DNA from: Spirochaetota bacterium
GTDB lineage: Bacteria > Spirochaetota > Spirochaetia > Treponematales > Rectinemataceae
DNA: 57,651 nt
NCBI GenBank assembly: GCA_022711355.1
Contig: JAKLFE010000029.1
Span: forward strand, 1-57,651
Direction of reading: 5' to 3'
Notes under the pieces: generated by a model
The model's input: only the letters and a program-made list of their open reading frames with translations
What the model was told of the DNA's origin: nothing
Databases searched by the model: none
Shown: positions 7,191 through 14,386 of the stretch, piece after piece
How the letters are laid out: each line of letters starts with the position of its first letter
Position numbering within the stretch: position 1 is the stretch's first letter
Program-made: the position numbers and the translations under genes

Positions 7191-8060
7191 TTAGGCCACG
7201 TAGCTTTCCAGGAGCTCGGCGCGGTTGGGCTGCTGGAGCCGGCGCAGGGCGTTCTTCTCGATCTGGCGGATCCGCTCCTTGGTCAGGTGGAAGCGGTCCC
7301 CGATCTCCTTGAGGCTCATCGCTCGGCGCCCGTTCAGCCCGAAGCGGAACTCGACCACCTCGCGCTCCTTGTCGGAGAGGGTGCGGAGGACCGCGTTTAT
7401 GTCCTCCTTGAGGTTCTGGTCGACGACGTAGTCCTCGGGGGCCACGTAGGTGCTGTTCTCGACGAAATCGCCCACGACGGAGGAGTCGCGCTCGTCGAAG
7501 ACGGGGGTCTCGAGGCTGACGAGCTCCCGGCTCACGGCCACGATGTCGGCCACGTGCTCGGGCGCCATCTCGAGCAGGCGCGCGATCTCCCGGATCTCCT
7601 CGTCCTCGGTCATGACTCCCTCGATCATCTTGCGGGCCTTCTCGATCTGCACGAGCTCGTTGGCCCGGTTCAGGGGGAGGCGGATCATGCGGGACTTCTC
7701 GCAGATCGCCTTGAGGATGGCCTGGCGGATCCACCAGACGGCGTAGGAGATGAAGTGGTAGCCCTTGTCGACGTCGTAGCGCTCGATGGCGTTGATCAGG
7801 CCGATGTTGCCCTCGGAGATGAGGTCGGCGAGGGGCAGGCCCTGGTTCTGGTACTTCTTGGCCACGTTGACGACGAAGCGGAGGTTGCCCTTCACGAGCA
7901 TGTCGCGGGCATGGCCGTCTCCGGCAGCGGCGGCGCGGGCGTATCGGTCTTCTTCCTCGCGGCTGAGGAGGGGGATGCGGTTGATCTCCTTGAGGTACAT
8001 CGAGAGGACGTTCTCGTCGCAGGAGCTGGTCTCGTTAAGGCAACTGCTGTTCTTGGCCAT
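7191..8060 (-). CDS. Group 2 (RpoS/SigA-like) sigma-70 family factor
   Basis: The 289-residue product contains region 1.2 (VLSMYLKEINRIPLLSREEE), region 2 (GNLRFVVNVAKKY, LISEGNIGLINAIERYD, then FISYAVWWIRQAILKAI as the -10 recognition helix), region 3, and region 4 with LKEIGDRFHLTKERIRQIEKNALRRL as the -35 helix. Region 1.1 is absent and the length is about half that of a housekeeping RpoD, so it is an alternative group 2 factor recognising promoters similar to those of RpoD. The start ATG has GGAGG 6 nt upstream. A consensus sigma-54 promoter lies immediately upstream, suggesting RpoN-dependent expression. The gene is monocistronic. Confidence 0.88.
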   Translation of the reverse strand: MAKNSSCLNETSSCDENVLSMYLKEINRIPLLSREEEDRYARAAAAGDGHARDMLVKGNLRFVVNVAKKYQNQGLPLADLISEGNIGLINAIERYDVDKGYHFISYAVWWIRQAILKAICEKSRMIRLPLNRANELVQIEKARKMIEGVMTEDEEIREIARLLEMAPEHVADIVAVSRELVSLETPVFDERDSSVVGDFVENSTYVAPEDYVVDQNLKEDINAVLRTLSDKEREVVEFRFGLNGRRAMSLKEIGDRFHLTKERIRQIEKNALRRLQQPNRAELLESYVA

Positions 8061-8085
8061 GTGAGCCTCCGTAACGCCAATACTT

Positions 8086-8103
8086 AAGCAATCGCCGTGC
8101 CAA
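8086..8103 (-). promoter_or_regulatory. Consensus sigma-54 (RpoN) promoter of the sigma-factor gene
   Basis: On the minus strand the sequence is TTGGCACGGCGATTGCTT. The -24 GG (8101-8100) and -12 GC (8089-8088) are separated by exactly 10 bp, and all defined positions of TGGCACG-N4-TTGCW match. The predicted transcript start near 8076 leaves a 16-nt leader that contains GGAGG. Confidence 0.75.
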
Positions 8104-8345
8104 GGATGTCTATTTACATCGCTAATAATTAAACAATCGCGTATGTCCTTATAAAGAAAGGCTCAAAATCTATAGGTCAGAGCAAGGTAGCTTCCTGTTG
8201 TCTCGTAGCAAAACGCCGCAGATGGATAAAAAGACTTGCAAAATGACAAAAATATCCAATGAAGTGGCAGAAAGCCGGATCAGGGCCCTGCCCCGCGTGT
8301 CATTTCGAAACAGTACGGCCCCAGGGCCTGGTTTCTGTATCGAAT
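8104..8345. other. AT-richer intergenic region upstream of the sigma-factor promoter
   Basis: No supported gene lies in these 242 bases, which are clearly AT-richer than the surroundings up to about 8270. It is the place where an enhancer-binding protein would act on the sigma-54 promoter, but I could not identify a convincing repeated or palindromic activator site. The 3' end of the SEC-C gene borders it without a clear terminator. Confidence 0.5.
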
Positions 8346-9026
8346 CTACTCACAAGCAAGCTCGCCCAGGCCCGCCGTGCGCCCGCAGCACTGCCGGAAG
8401 GGCAGGCCCGAGCCGCAGGGGCAGCGCTCCTCGCCGCAGAGGGCCGCTTTTCGCCGGAAATCGACGCGGAGGAGCTGCCGAGCCGACTCGCCGCCCAAGC
8501 CGAAGGAGGGGAAGTCGATCCGCGCGCCGCGGAAGCGGGAGAGCTTGGCCGAGGCGTCGAGGCCGCGGAGCCGGCCCGCGGCGGCCAGGGCTCGCCAGGC
8601 GTCGGCCACGAGGCGGACTACCGCGTCCTTCTCGCCGCAGTCGGCGAAGCAGGAGCTGCCCTTCCGGGCGAAGTACTGGCCGATCTTGATGGAATAGAAC
8701 GCGTAGAAGTCGTCGAGCTCGCGGGAGGCCCGGCGCGGCATGCCGTACTCGTTGGCTCGGCTCTCGTAGGCCGAACGGGCTAGCCCCCGGGGCCTGAGCT
8801 TCTGGGCCGAGGCCAGGCTCTTGAGGGCGAGCTCGGGGCGGTCGAGGCGGAGCAGGGCCATGGCGAGCCAGTAGAGGCGCCGTTCGAGCTCGCCTGAGCG
8901 GCTCGCGGGGCAGGCCTCGGCGGCGGCCCGCAGGCTCGGCAGGGCCCGGTCCGGGCGGTGCTCCCCGAGGAGCCGTATTCCCAGGCGGAATTCACGCTCG
9001 CCGCTCGCGTCTGGCTCTCGCCTCAT
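8346..9026 (-). CDS. TPR-like protein with C-terminal SEC-C zinc motif
   Basis: The 226-residue product ends in CPCGSGLPFRQCCG, the SEC-C zinc-binding motif also found at the C-terminus of SecA and in many accessory proteins. The N-terminal half (about residues 10-90) is made of alanine/leucine-rich helical pairs resembling TPR repeats. The middle is unassigned. The function is not known; SEC-C proteins usually mediate protein or ribosome contacts. The start is set at ATG 9026. The longer frame starts at a TTG (9062) that belongs to a likely -35 box. No Shine-Dalgarno is present and a -10 hexamer ends 6 nt before the ATG, so the message may be leaderless. Confidence 0.75.
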   Translation of the reverse strand: MRREPDASGEREFRLGIRLLGEHRPDRALPSLRAAAEACPASRSGELERRLYWLAMALLRLDRPELALKSLASAQKLRPRGLARSAYESRANEYGMPRRASRELDDFYAFYSIKIGQYFARKGSSCFADCGEKDAVVRLVADAWRALAAAGRLRGLDASAKLSRFRGARIDFPSFGLGGESARQLLRVDFRRKAALCGEERCPCGSGLPFRQCCGRTAGLGELACE

Positions 9027-9032
9027 CTGGGG

Positions 9033-9062
9033 AAAATACCGCCGGAAGCCCGGCGGAGGCAA
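9033..9062 (-). promoter_or_regulatory. Promoter of the SEC-C gene, leaderless geometry
   Basis: On the minus strand TTGCCT (9062-9057), an 18-bp spacer and TATTTT (9038-9033), then only 6 nt to the ATG. The -35 overlaps an apparent upstream TTG start codon, which argues against that start. Confidence 0.45.
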
Positions 9063-9083
9063 GCTCGGGCGGCTCGGGGCTCC

Positions 9084-11237
9084 TCACTCCGGCTTGGAGA
9101 GGAGGAGGACCAGGGAACGGGGCGCCACCGCGTACTCGTCCTGGGGCAGGAGGGGGAGCTCCTCGCCGGGCTCGAGGAGGTCCTCGGGCGAGGGCAGGGA
9201 GGTGTCGACGACCCGGTACCAGCGCCTGGCCAGGGGGGCGGGGCCGATCGAGAAGAGGGCCGACTCGGCCGCGGCGTTGAAGATGAGGTAGAAGTCGTTG
9301 TCGTCGCGGTCCGCGAGGATGTCGGCCTTGGAGCCGTCGATCCGCGCCGCCAGGCGATGCTCGGCCCGGGCCCAGTCGGGATTGGCCCCGGTCTCGTCGA
9401 ACCAGGTGATGTCGGGGCAGGCGTTGTAGTCCGCGTCCTGGCCGGTGAAGAACTCGGGGCGGCGGAAGGAGGGATGGCGCAGGCGCAGCTCGACGAGCTT
9501 GGCGGCGAAGCGGTAGAGGCCGGGGTGGGCGGCGGCCAGGGCCCAGTCGATCCAGCTCGTGGGGTTGTCCTGGCAGTAGGCGTTGTTGTTCCCCCCCTGC
9601 GTGCGCCGCAGCTCGTCGCCGGCGAGGATCATCGGCGTGCCGATCGACAGCAGGAGGGTGGCGAGGAAGTTCTTGGCCTGCTTCTCCCGCGTCGCCTCGA
9701 TAGCGGCGTTGCGGGTGGGCCCCTCCTCGCCGTAGTTCGCGGAGAGGTTCGCGTCCGAGCCGTCGCGGCCCGCCTCGCCGTTGGCCTCGTTGCGCTTGCG
9801 CTCGTAGGAGACCAGGTCGTTCAGGGTGAAGCCGTCGTGGGCGGTGACGAAGTTGATCGAGTGGAATGGCTTGCGGCCGTCGCGGAGGTAGAGGTCGCTC
9901 GAGCCGGTGATGCGCGTCGCCAGGTTGCGGACCGCCCCCGGGTCCCCGCGCCAGAAGCGCCGGACGTCGTCGCGGTAGCGGTCGTTCCACTCGGCCCACC
10001 TCCCGCCGGGGAACCAGCCGACCTGGTAGGCCCCGCCCGCGTCCCAGGCCTCGGCGATGATCTTCGTGTGCCGGAGGATGGGGTCCTCGGCGATGCCCTC
10101 GATGATGGGCGGGTTCTCGAGGAGCTTGCCCGTCTGGTCCCGCCCCAGGATGGAGCCCAGGTCGAAGCGGAAGCCGTCGACGTGCATATCCACGACCCAG
10201 TAATGGAGGCAGTCGCGGATGAGGGTGCGCACCACGGGGTGGTTGCAGTTGAGGGTGTTCCCGCAGCCGGAGTAGTTCTTGTAGTAGCGCCTGTCCTCGT
10301 CGAGGATGTAGTAGATCGGGTTGTCCAGGCCCCGGAAGCTCAGGGTGGGCCCGAGCTCCGAGCCCTCGGCCGAGTGGTTGAAGACGATGTCGAGGATGAG
10401 CTCGATCCCCGCCGCGTGGAGCTCGCGGACCATGGCCTTGAACTCGGCGACCTGCTCGCCGCGCGAGCCCGCGGAGGAGTAGCTCCCCTTGGGCGCGAAG
10501 AAGGCCATGGTCGAGTAGCCCCAGTAGTTGCGCAGCCGCTCCCCGGTCCTCGGGTCGCTGCGCGGGTTCTCGAGCTCGTCGAACTCCTGGACGGGCAGGA
10601 GCTCGAGGCTCGTCACGCCCAGGGCCTTGAGGCGGGGAATGGACTCGACGACCCCGCGGTAGCTGCCCGGATGCGCGACGCCGGAGCTCGGGTGCCGGGA
10701 CAGGCCCTTCACGTGGGCCTCGTAGATGACGCAGTGCCGCAGGGGGTAGTTCAGGGGCCGGTCGCCCCCCCAGTCGAACTCGTCCGAGACCACGACGCAC
10801 TTGGGCAGGGAGCCCGCGTCGTCCTGGGCGGAGTAGGAGAGGTCGGCCTCGGGGGAAGCCGGGTCGTAGGCCCGGGCCGCCGAGAGCTCCCAGGCGAAGT
10901 CCCCCGTCAGGGCCTTGGCGTAGGGATCGAGGAGGGCCTTGTGCGGGTTGAAGCGGTGCCCCTTGCGCGGGAGGAAGGGCCCCTCGGCCCGCCAGAGGTA
11001 GAGCGCGCCGGGCCGGAGCTCGGGGACGAGGACGTGCCAGATGTCGCCCGTACGGTTCAGGCGGGGGTCGAGGCGGTACTCGAAGCTGGGAAGCTCGTCG
11101 CGGGAGGACTCGTAGAGGCAGAGCCGCATCGCCTCGGCGTGGCGCGAGAAGATGGCGAAGTTGACGCCCTCGGCCAGGCTCGTCGCCCCGAGGGGCAGGG
11201 GGCTTCCGGGCTCGACCGCGTACAAGGAGTGCCGCAC
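9084..11237 (-). CDS. glgX: Glycogen debranching enzyme (GlgX/isoamylase type)
   Basis: The 717-residue protein has an N-terminal CBM48 beta domain (PLGATSLAEGVNFAIFS), a GH13 barrel and a C-terminal beta domain. Catalytic residues are visible: the nucleophile Asp in VDGFRFDLGS (about D359), the acid/base Glu in IIAEAWDAGG (about E396) and the third Asp in TAHDGFTLNDLV. It hydrolyses alpha-1,6 branches of glycogen or limit dextrin in the cytosol. No other glycogen gene is adjacent. The start is a GTG without a Shine-Dalgarno sequence; TATACT ends 7 nt upstream, so translation may begin at the transcript 5' end. No good -35 is seen. Confidence 0.92.
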   Translation of the reverse strand: MRHSLYAVEPGSPLPLGATSLAEGVNFAIFSRHAEAMRLCLYESSRDELPSFEYRLDPRLNRTGDIWHVLVPELRPGALYLWRAEGPFLPRKGHRFNPHKALLDPYAKALTGDFAWELSAARAYDPASPEADLSYSAQDDAGSLPKCVVVSDEFDWGGDRPLNYPLRHCVIYEAHVKGLSRHPSSGVAHPGSYRGVVESIPRLKALGVTSLELLPVQEFDELENPRSDPRTGERLRNYWGYSTMAFFAPKGSYSSAGSRGEQVAEFKAMVRELHAAGIELILDIVFNHSAEGSELGPTLSFRGLDNPIYYILDEDRRYYKNYSGCGNTLNCNHPVVRTLIRDCLHYWVVDMHVDGFRFDLGSILGRDQTGKLLENPPIIEGIAEDPILRHTKIIAEAWDAGGAYQVGWFPGGRWAEWNDRYRDDVRRFWRGDPGAVRNLATRITGSSDLYLRDGRKPFHSINFVTAHDGFTLNDLVSYERKRNEANGEAGRDGSDANLSANYGEEGPTRNAAIEATREKQAKNFLATLLLSIGTPMILAGDELRRTQGGNNNAYCQDNPTSWIDWALAAAHPGLYRFAAKLVELRLRHPSFRRPEFFTGQDADYNACPDITWFDETGANPDWARAEHRLAARIDGSKADILADRDDNDFYLIFNAAAESALFSIGPAPLARRWYRVVDTSLPSPEDLLEPGEELPLLPQDEYAVAPRSLVLLLSKPE

Positions 11238-11244
11238 TTCAGGA

Positions 11245-11250
11245 AGTATA
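11245..11250 (-). promoter_or_regulatory. Possible -10 of glgX with leaderless spacing
   Basis: TATACT on the minus strand lies 7 nt before the GTG start codon. No recognisable -35 occurs at 17-18 bp, so the call is weak and rests on the match and its position. Confidence 0.35.
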
Positions 11251-11307
11251 GCGGAGGCGGGCCGGCCGCGCGAGGGCGCCCCGGCGGCGGCCGTCCTCCG
11301 CGTTCGC

Positions 11308-12057
11308 CTACATGCCCATCCCGCCGTCGACCCGGAGGACCTCGCCGGTCACGTAGGAGGAGAGCTCGGAGCAGAGGTAGAGGGCGGCGGCCGCGACCTC
11401 CTCGGGCTGGCCGACCCGGCCCAGGGGGATCGAGGCCTTGAGCCGCTCCTTCGCCTCCTCGCCGATCCTCTCGGTCATCGAGGTCTCGATGAAGCCCGGG
11501 GCTATGGCGTTGACCCGGACGCTCCGGGAGGAGAGCTCCCGGGCGAGGCTCTTGGTGAAGCCGACGAGGCCGGCCTTCGAGGCCGCGTAGTTCGCCTGGC
11601 CCCCGTTGCCCATGAGGCCGACCACGCTCGACATGTTGACGATGCTGCCCGAGCGCCGCTTGATCATGTGCCGCGCGGCCTCCCGGGAGACGAGGAAGGC
11701 GCTGGTCAGGTTCGCCCGCAGGACGGCCTCCCAGTCCTCGAGGCTCATCCGCAGGGCGAGCTTGTCCCGGGTCACGCCCGCGTTGTTGACCAGGGCGTCG
11801 ATCGAGCCGGCCTCGGCGACGATCGCGTCGACGGCCTTCTGGACCTGGGCCTCCTCGGCCACGTCGCAGGCGACCCAGGCCACCGAGCCCCCGCCCGCCG
11901 CGGCCGCGGCGCCGAGGGCGGACGGATCGGCGGCCTCGCTCCGCGAGAGGTAGTAGACGCGGCCACCCTGCCGCGCGAAGAGCTCCACGACGGCCAGGCC
12001 GATGCCCTTCGAGCCGCCGGTCACCACGCAGGTCTTGTCCTTCAGCAGGCCTTCCAT
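11308..12057 (-). CDS. fabG: 3-oxoacyl-ACP reductase
   Basis: The 249-residue short-chain dehydrogenase has the NADPH-binding TGGSKGIG near residue 15, VNNAGVTRD, the catalytic Ser in NMSSVVGLMGN, YAASK as the YxxxK catalytic pair, and the SDR segment NAIAPGFIETSMTE. It reduces 3-oxoacyl-ACP in type II fatty acid synthesis. The VDGGMGM end is typical of FabG. The ATG at 12057 lies 11 nt after the fabD stop and has AAGGCGG upstream, so fabD-fabG is an operon. FabG-like SDRs can have other substrates, but the fabD linkage supports this role. Confidence 0.92.
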   Translation of the reverse strand: MEGLLKDKTCVVTGGSKGIGLAVVELFARQGGRVYYLSRSEAADPSALGAAAAAGGGSVAWVACDVAEEAQVQKAVDAIVAEAGSIDALVNNAGVTRDKLALRMSLEDWEAVLRANLTSAFLVSREAARHMIKRRSGSIVNMSSVVGLMGNGGQANYAASKAGLVGFTKSLARELSSRSVRVNAIAPGFIETSMTERIGEEAKERLKASIPLGRVGQPEEVAAAALYLCSELSSYVTGEVLRVDGGMGM

Positions 12058-12068
12058 ATCCGCCGCCT

Positions 12069-12989
12069 TCACAGTGAGATCGAGGCGATCGCGTCGAGGG
12101 TGCCGCAGGGCAGGCAGGGGATCTCCCCGCCCAAGGCCTTCCAGAGCCCCGCGAGGACCGTGCCCGGGCCCGTCTCGACGCAGCGGCCGAAGCCGGCCGC
12201 TGCGATCGCCTTCTCCTCGTCGATCCAGCGCACGGGGCTCACGATCTGCTCGACCGCGAGCTTCTTGGCCTCGGCCCCGCTCGAGACGGCCGCGCCCGTC
12301 ACGTTCGAGAAGAGGGCGATCCGCGGATCGCGGAACTCGACGTCGGCGATCCGCTCGGCGAAGCCGTCCCGGGCGTAGGCCATGATGGGCGAGTGGAAGG
12401 CCCCGGAGACCTTGAGGCGGATCGCCCGCTTGGCCCCCGCCGCCTTGACGGCGAGCTCGGCCGCGGCCACGTCGGCCTCGGCGCCGGAGATCACCGACTG
12501 GGCGGGGCTGTTGTAGTTGGCCACCCAGACCCGCGTGAGCCCCGCCGCGGCGATGGCGGCCTCGATGGCCTCGGGCGCGAGGGAGAGGACCGCGCTCATC
12601 GTGGAGCCCCCCGAGCGCCTGCCCGCCTCGTCCATGAGCCGGCCACGCTCGCCGACCAGGGAGAACATGTCGGCGAGGGAGACGACCCCGGCCTCGGCCA
12701 GGGCCGGCCACTCGCCGACCGAGAAGCCGGCGCAGCCCGCAGCGACGAGGCCGTGCTCCCGCGCGGAGAGGGCCGCCGCCGCCCCGACGAGGGCTACGGC
12801 CAGCTGGGTATTCCGGGTCTGCTTGAGCTCCTCCTCGCTGCCCGAGAAGAGGAGCTTCTTGAGATCGGTGGAGGTGGCGTCGGAGGCGAGCTGGAAGAGC
12901 TCGCGGACGGCCTTGCTCGTCTCGTAGAAGTCTTTCCCCATGCCGGGATACTGGGCTCCCTGGCCGGGGAACAGGTAACAGGTCTTCAT
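12069..12989 (-). CDS. fabD: Malonyl-CoA:ACP transacylase
   Basis: The 306-residue product opens with CYLFPGQGAQYPGMGKD, the FabD N-terminal signature, and contains the nucleophile elbow GFSVGEW (Ser about residue 90), an Arg-containing GERGRLM and the catalytic His in SGAFHSPIM. It transfers malonyl from CoA to ACP to start chain elongation. The residue before the nucleophile is usually His (GHSxGE) but here is Phe, a visible deviation. GAGGAG precedes the ATG. The promoter overlaps that of the divergent alkyltransferase-like gene. Confidence 0.9.
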   Translation of the reverse strand: MKTCYLFPGQGAQYPGMGKDFYETSKAVRELFQLASDATSTDLKKLLFSGSEEELKQTRNTQLAVALVGAAAALSAREHGLVAAGCAGFSVGEWPALAEAGVVSLADMFSLVGERGRLMDEAGRRSGGSTMSAVLSLAPEAIEAAIAAAGLTRVWVANYNSPAQSVISGAEADVAAAELAVKAAGAKRAIRLKVSGAFHSPIMAYARDGFAERIADVEFRDPRIALFSNVTGAAVSSGAEAKKLAVEQIVSPVRWIDEEKAIAAAGFGRCVETGPGTVLAGLWKALGGEIPCLPCGTLDAIASISL

Positions 12990-13010
12990 GCGGCGAACTC
13001 CTCGAGGCTA

Positions 13011-13040
13011 CTATTGACAAATTCCGCGACTTTGTAAAGT
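13011..13040. promoter_or_regulatory. Overlapping divergent promoters of fabD and the alkyltransferase-like gene
   Basis: Minus strand for fabD: TTTACA (13039-13034), 17 bp, AATAGT (13016-13011). Plus strand for the gene at 13051: TTGACA (13014-13019), 15 bp, TAAAGT (13035-13040). The two share the same 30 bp, so the polymerases would compete. The plus-strand -10 lies 10 nt before an ATG that has no Shine-Dalgarno. Confidence 0.5.
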
Positions 13041-13050
13041 ATGGACCTCG

Positions 13051-13398
13051 ATGCCTGGACTCTCCGCGGGGACCGAGCTCATCATCTCCATCCTCAAGCG
13101 CATCCCGCCCGGCCAGGTCGCCAGCTACGGCCTCGTGGCCCGGGCGGCCGGCCTCCCCAACGGCGCCCGCCAGGTCGTGCGGGTCCTCCACTCCCGCTCC
13201 GAGAAGGACGGCCTGCCCTGGCAGCGCGTGCTCCGCGCCGACGGCTCCATAGCCCTGCCCCGGGGCGGTGGATTCGAGCTCCAGCGCGCCCTCCTCAGGG
13301 CCGAGGGGGTCGAGGTCTCGCGGGAGGGGAAGGTCGACCTCGGGCGCTTCGGCTGGAAGCCGCCCTACTCCAGGCGGGCCACGCCCCGCGCCCCGTAG
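13051..13398 (+). CDS. Alkyltransferase-like protein (ATL; MGMT homologue without the reactive Cys)
   Basis: This 115-residue protein is a single MGMT DNA-binding domain: IPPGQVASYGLVARAAGLPNGARQVVRVL supplies the helix-turn-helix, with the Tyr and Arg used for nucleotide flipping. In true methyltransferases the reactive motif is PCHRV; here it reads PWQRVL with Trp at about residue 57, so it cannot accept an alkyl group. ATL proteins bind O6-alkylguanine and recruit nucleotide excision repair. The length matches ATL (about 100-120). The 3' end overlaps the convergent acetyltransferase gene by 34 bp. No Shine-Dalgarno is seen. Confidence 0.88.
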   Translation: MPGLSAGTELIISILKRIPPGQVASYGLVARAAGLPNGARQVVRVLHSRSEKDGLPWQRVLRADGSIALPRGGGFELQRALLRAEGVEVSREGKVDLGRFGWKPPYSRRATPRAP

Positions 13399-14270
13399 GC
13401 CGCGTAGCCCCGGGAGGAGAGGGAGGCGCCGTACTCGGGGGGGAGGAAGGCCGAGTCCACGACGAGGAAGCGAACGCCCTCCGAGGACAAGCGCCTCGAG
13501 ACGAGATCGAGGAGCTGGCTGCCCAGGCCCAGGCGCCGGAAACCCTCCCTGACCCCGACGAAGAGGATCCGTCCCAGGCTCCGCTCGCCGACGATCTCGC
13601 GCAGGGCGAAGGCGGCCCCCAGGATTCCCCCCTCCCCGTCGTCGGCCACCGCGCAGAGCCCCTCCTCGGCCTCCTCGATCTCCTCGACCAGGCGCGCCTC
13701 CTCGAAGGCGGCTATCGGCTCGGGGAGGTTGGCCAGGGCCTCGTCGGCGATCTCGCGGACGAGGCCGAGGAGCTCGTCGCGGAGCTCGGCGAGCTCGGCG
13801 ATCCTGAGACCCAAGTCGCTCCCGAGGAGGTCCTGGGTCTCCTCGGGCTCGGGCCCGAGGCGGGCGAGGCCCCGGGCCTCGCGGAGGTCGTCGTACCAGG
13901 CGACGATGGCGACCCGCATCGTCCGCAGCTTGTAGTCGCGGAAGGCCCGCTCGAGGTCGGGGAAGCCGGCGAGCGCCGACTTGAAGGTCTTGAACACGCC
14001 CCGGCCACGGGAGAGGGCGCCCTGGAGCTCCCGCCGAGCCGTGGGCTGGCGCACCAGGGCGAGGAAGTCCTCCATGATCTTGAAGCCGTCGCGGGAGGAC
14101 CAGGGCGGGGGAGCGGCGTAGCGATCCTCGTCCCCGGAGGCCTCGCGCGCCTGGATGGCCCCGGTCTCGAGGTCGACGACCAGGGAGCGCTCCTGGTCCT
14201 CCATGGCGAAGACGATATCCTCCACCGCCTTGTCGTTGAGATCGAACACCGCGGCCTCCCGAGCGACCAT
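13365..14270 (-). CDS. UPF0158 domain fused to a GNAT N-acetyltransferase
   Basis: The 301-residue product has two parts. Residues about 5-125 resemble the UPF0158 family (LNDKAVEDIVFAMEDQ, LVVDLETGAI, GFKIMEDFLALVRQ, GRGVFKTFKSALAGFPDLE), whose function is unknown. The C-terminal half (about 190-295) is a GNAT acetyltransferase with the acetyl-CoA loop VREGFRRLGLGSQLLDLV. The linker contains an acidic, leucine-rich helix. The acceptor substrate is unknown. The ATG at 14270 fits the usual UPF0158 start; the frame extends 25 codons further upstream without family residues. The gene converges on, and overlaps by 34 bp, the alkyltransferase-like gene. Confidence 0.75.
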   Translation of the reverse strand: MVAREAAVFDLNDKAVEDIVFAMEDQERSLVVDLETGAIQAREASGDEDRYAAPPPWSSRDGFKIMEDFLALVRQPTARRELQGALSRGRGVFKTFKSALAGFPDLERAFRDYKLRTMRVAIVAWYDDLREARGLARLGPEPEETQDLLGSDLGLRIAELAELRDELLGLVREIADEALANLPEPIAAFEEARLVEEIEEAEEGLCAVADDGEGGILGAAFALREIVGERSLGRILFVGVREGFRRLGLGSQLLDLVSRRLSSEGVRFLVVDSAFLPPEYGASLSSRGYAAYGARGVARLE

Positions 14271-14344
14271 TGTCGAGGCGGATCGCTCCCCGGTCAAGCG
14301 CGAAGTCGCCGCCGCGCCCGGCCGAGCCCGGACCCGCCTCGGCA

Positions 14345-14374
14345 TTGCCTCGCGCCTAGGGCCGCGGATATACT
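14345..14374 (+). promoter_or_regulatory. Promoter of the PHP-thyX operon
   Basis: TTGCCT (14345-14350), an 18-bp spacer and TATACT (14369-14374), then 12 nt to the ATG at 14387. The leader would be only about 5 nt and has no Shine-Dalgarno. Confidence 0.5.
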
Positions 14375-14386
14375 CGACCCAGCCCC

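Noticed and set aside
8304..8338. GGCCCTG/CAGGGCC inverted repeat as terminator of the SEC-C gene
   Set aside because: 7-bp stem with a 21-nt loop and no T-run on the minus strand.
9027..9062. TTG start at 9062 for the SEC-C gene
   Set aside because: This TTG is part of the -35 box TTGCCT; the ATG at 9026 fits better.
13051..13398. Annotation as O6-methylguanine-DNA methyltransferase
   Set aside because: The reactive Cys of PCHR is Trp (PWQR), so it cannot be an active methyltransferase.
14271..14345. Promoter TTGACC-17-GACAAT for the UPF0158-GNAT gene and a start further upstream
   Set aside because: The -10 would overlap the ATG that the family requires, and the 25 extra upstream codons show no family similarity.
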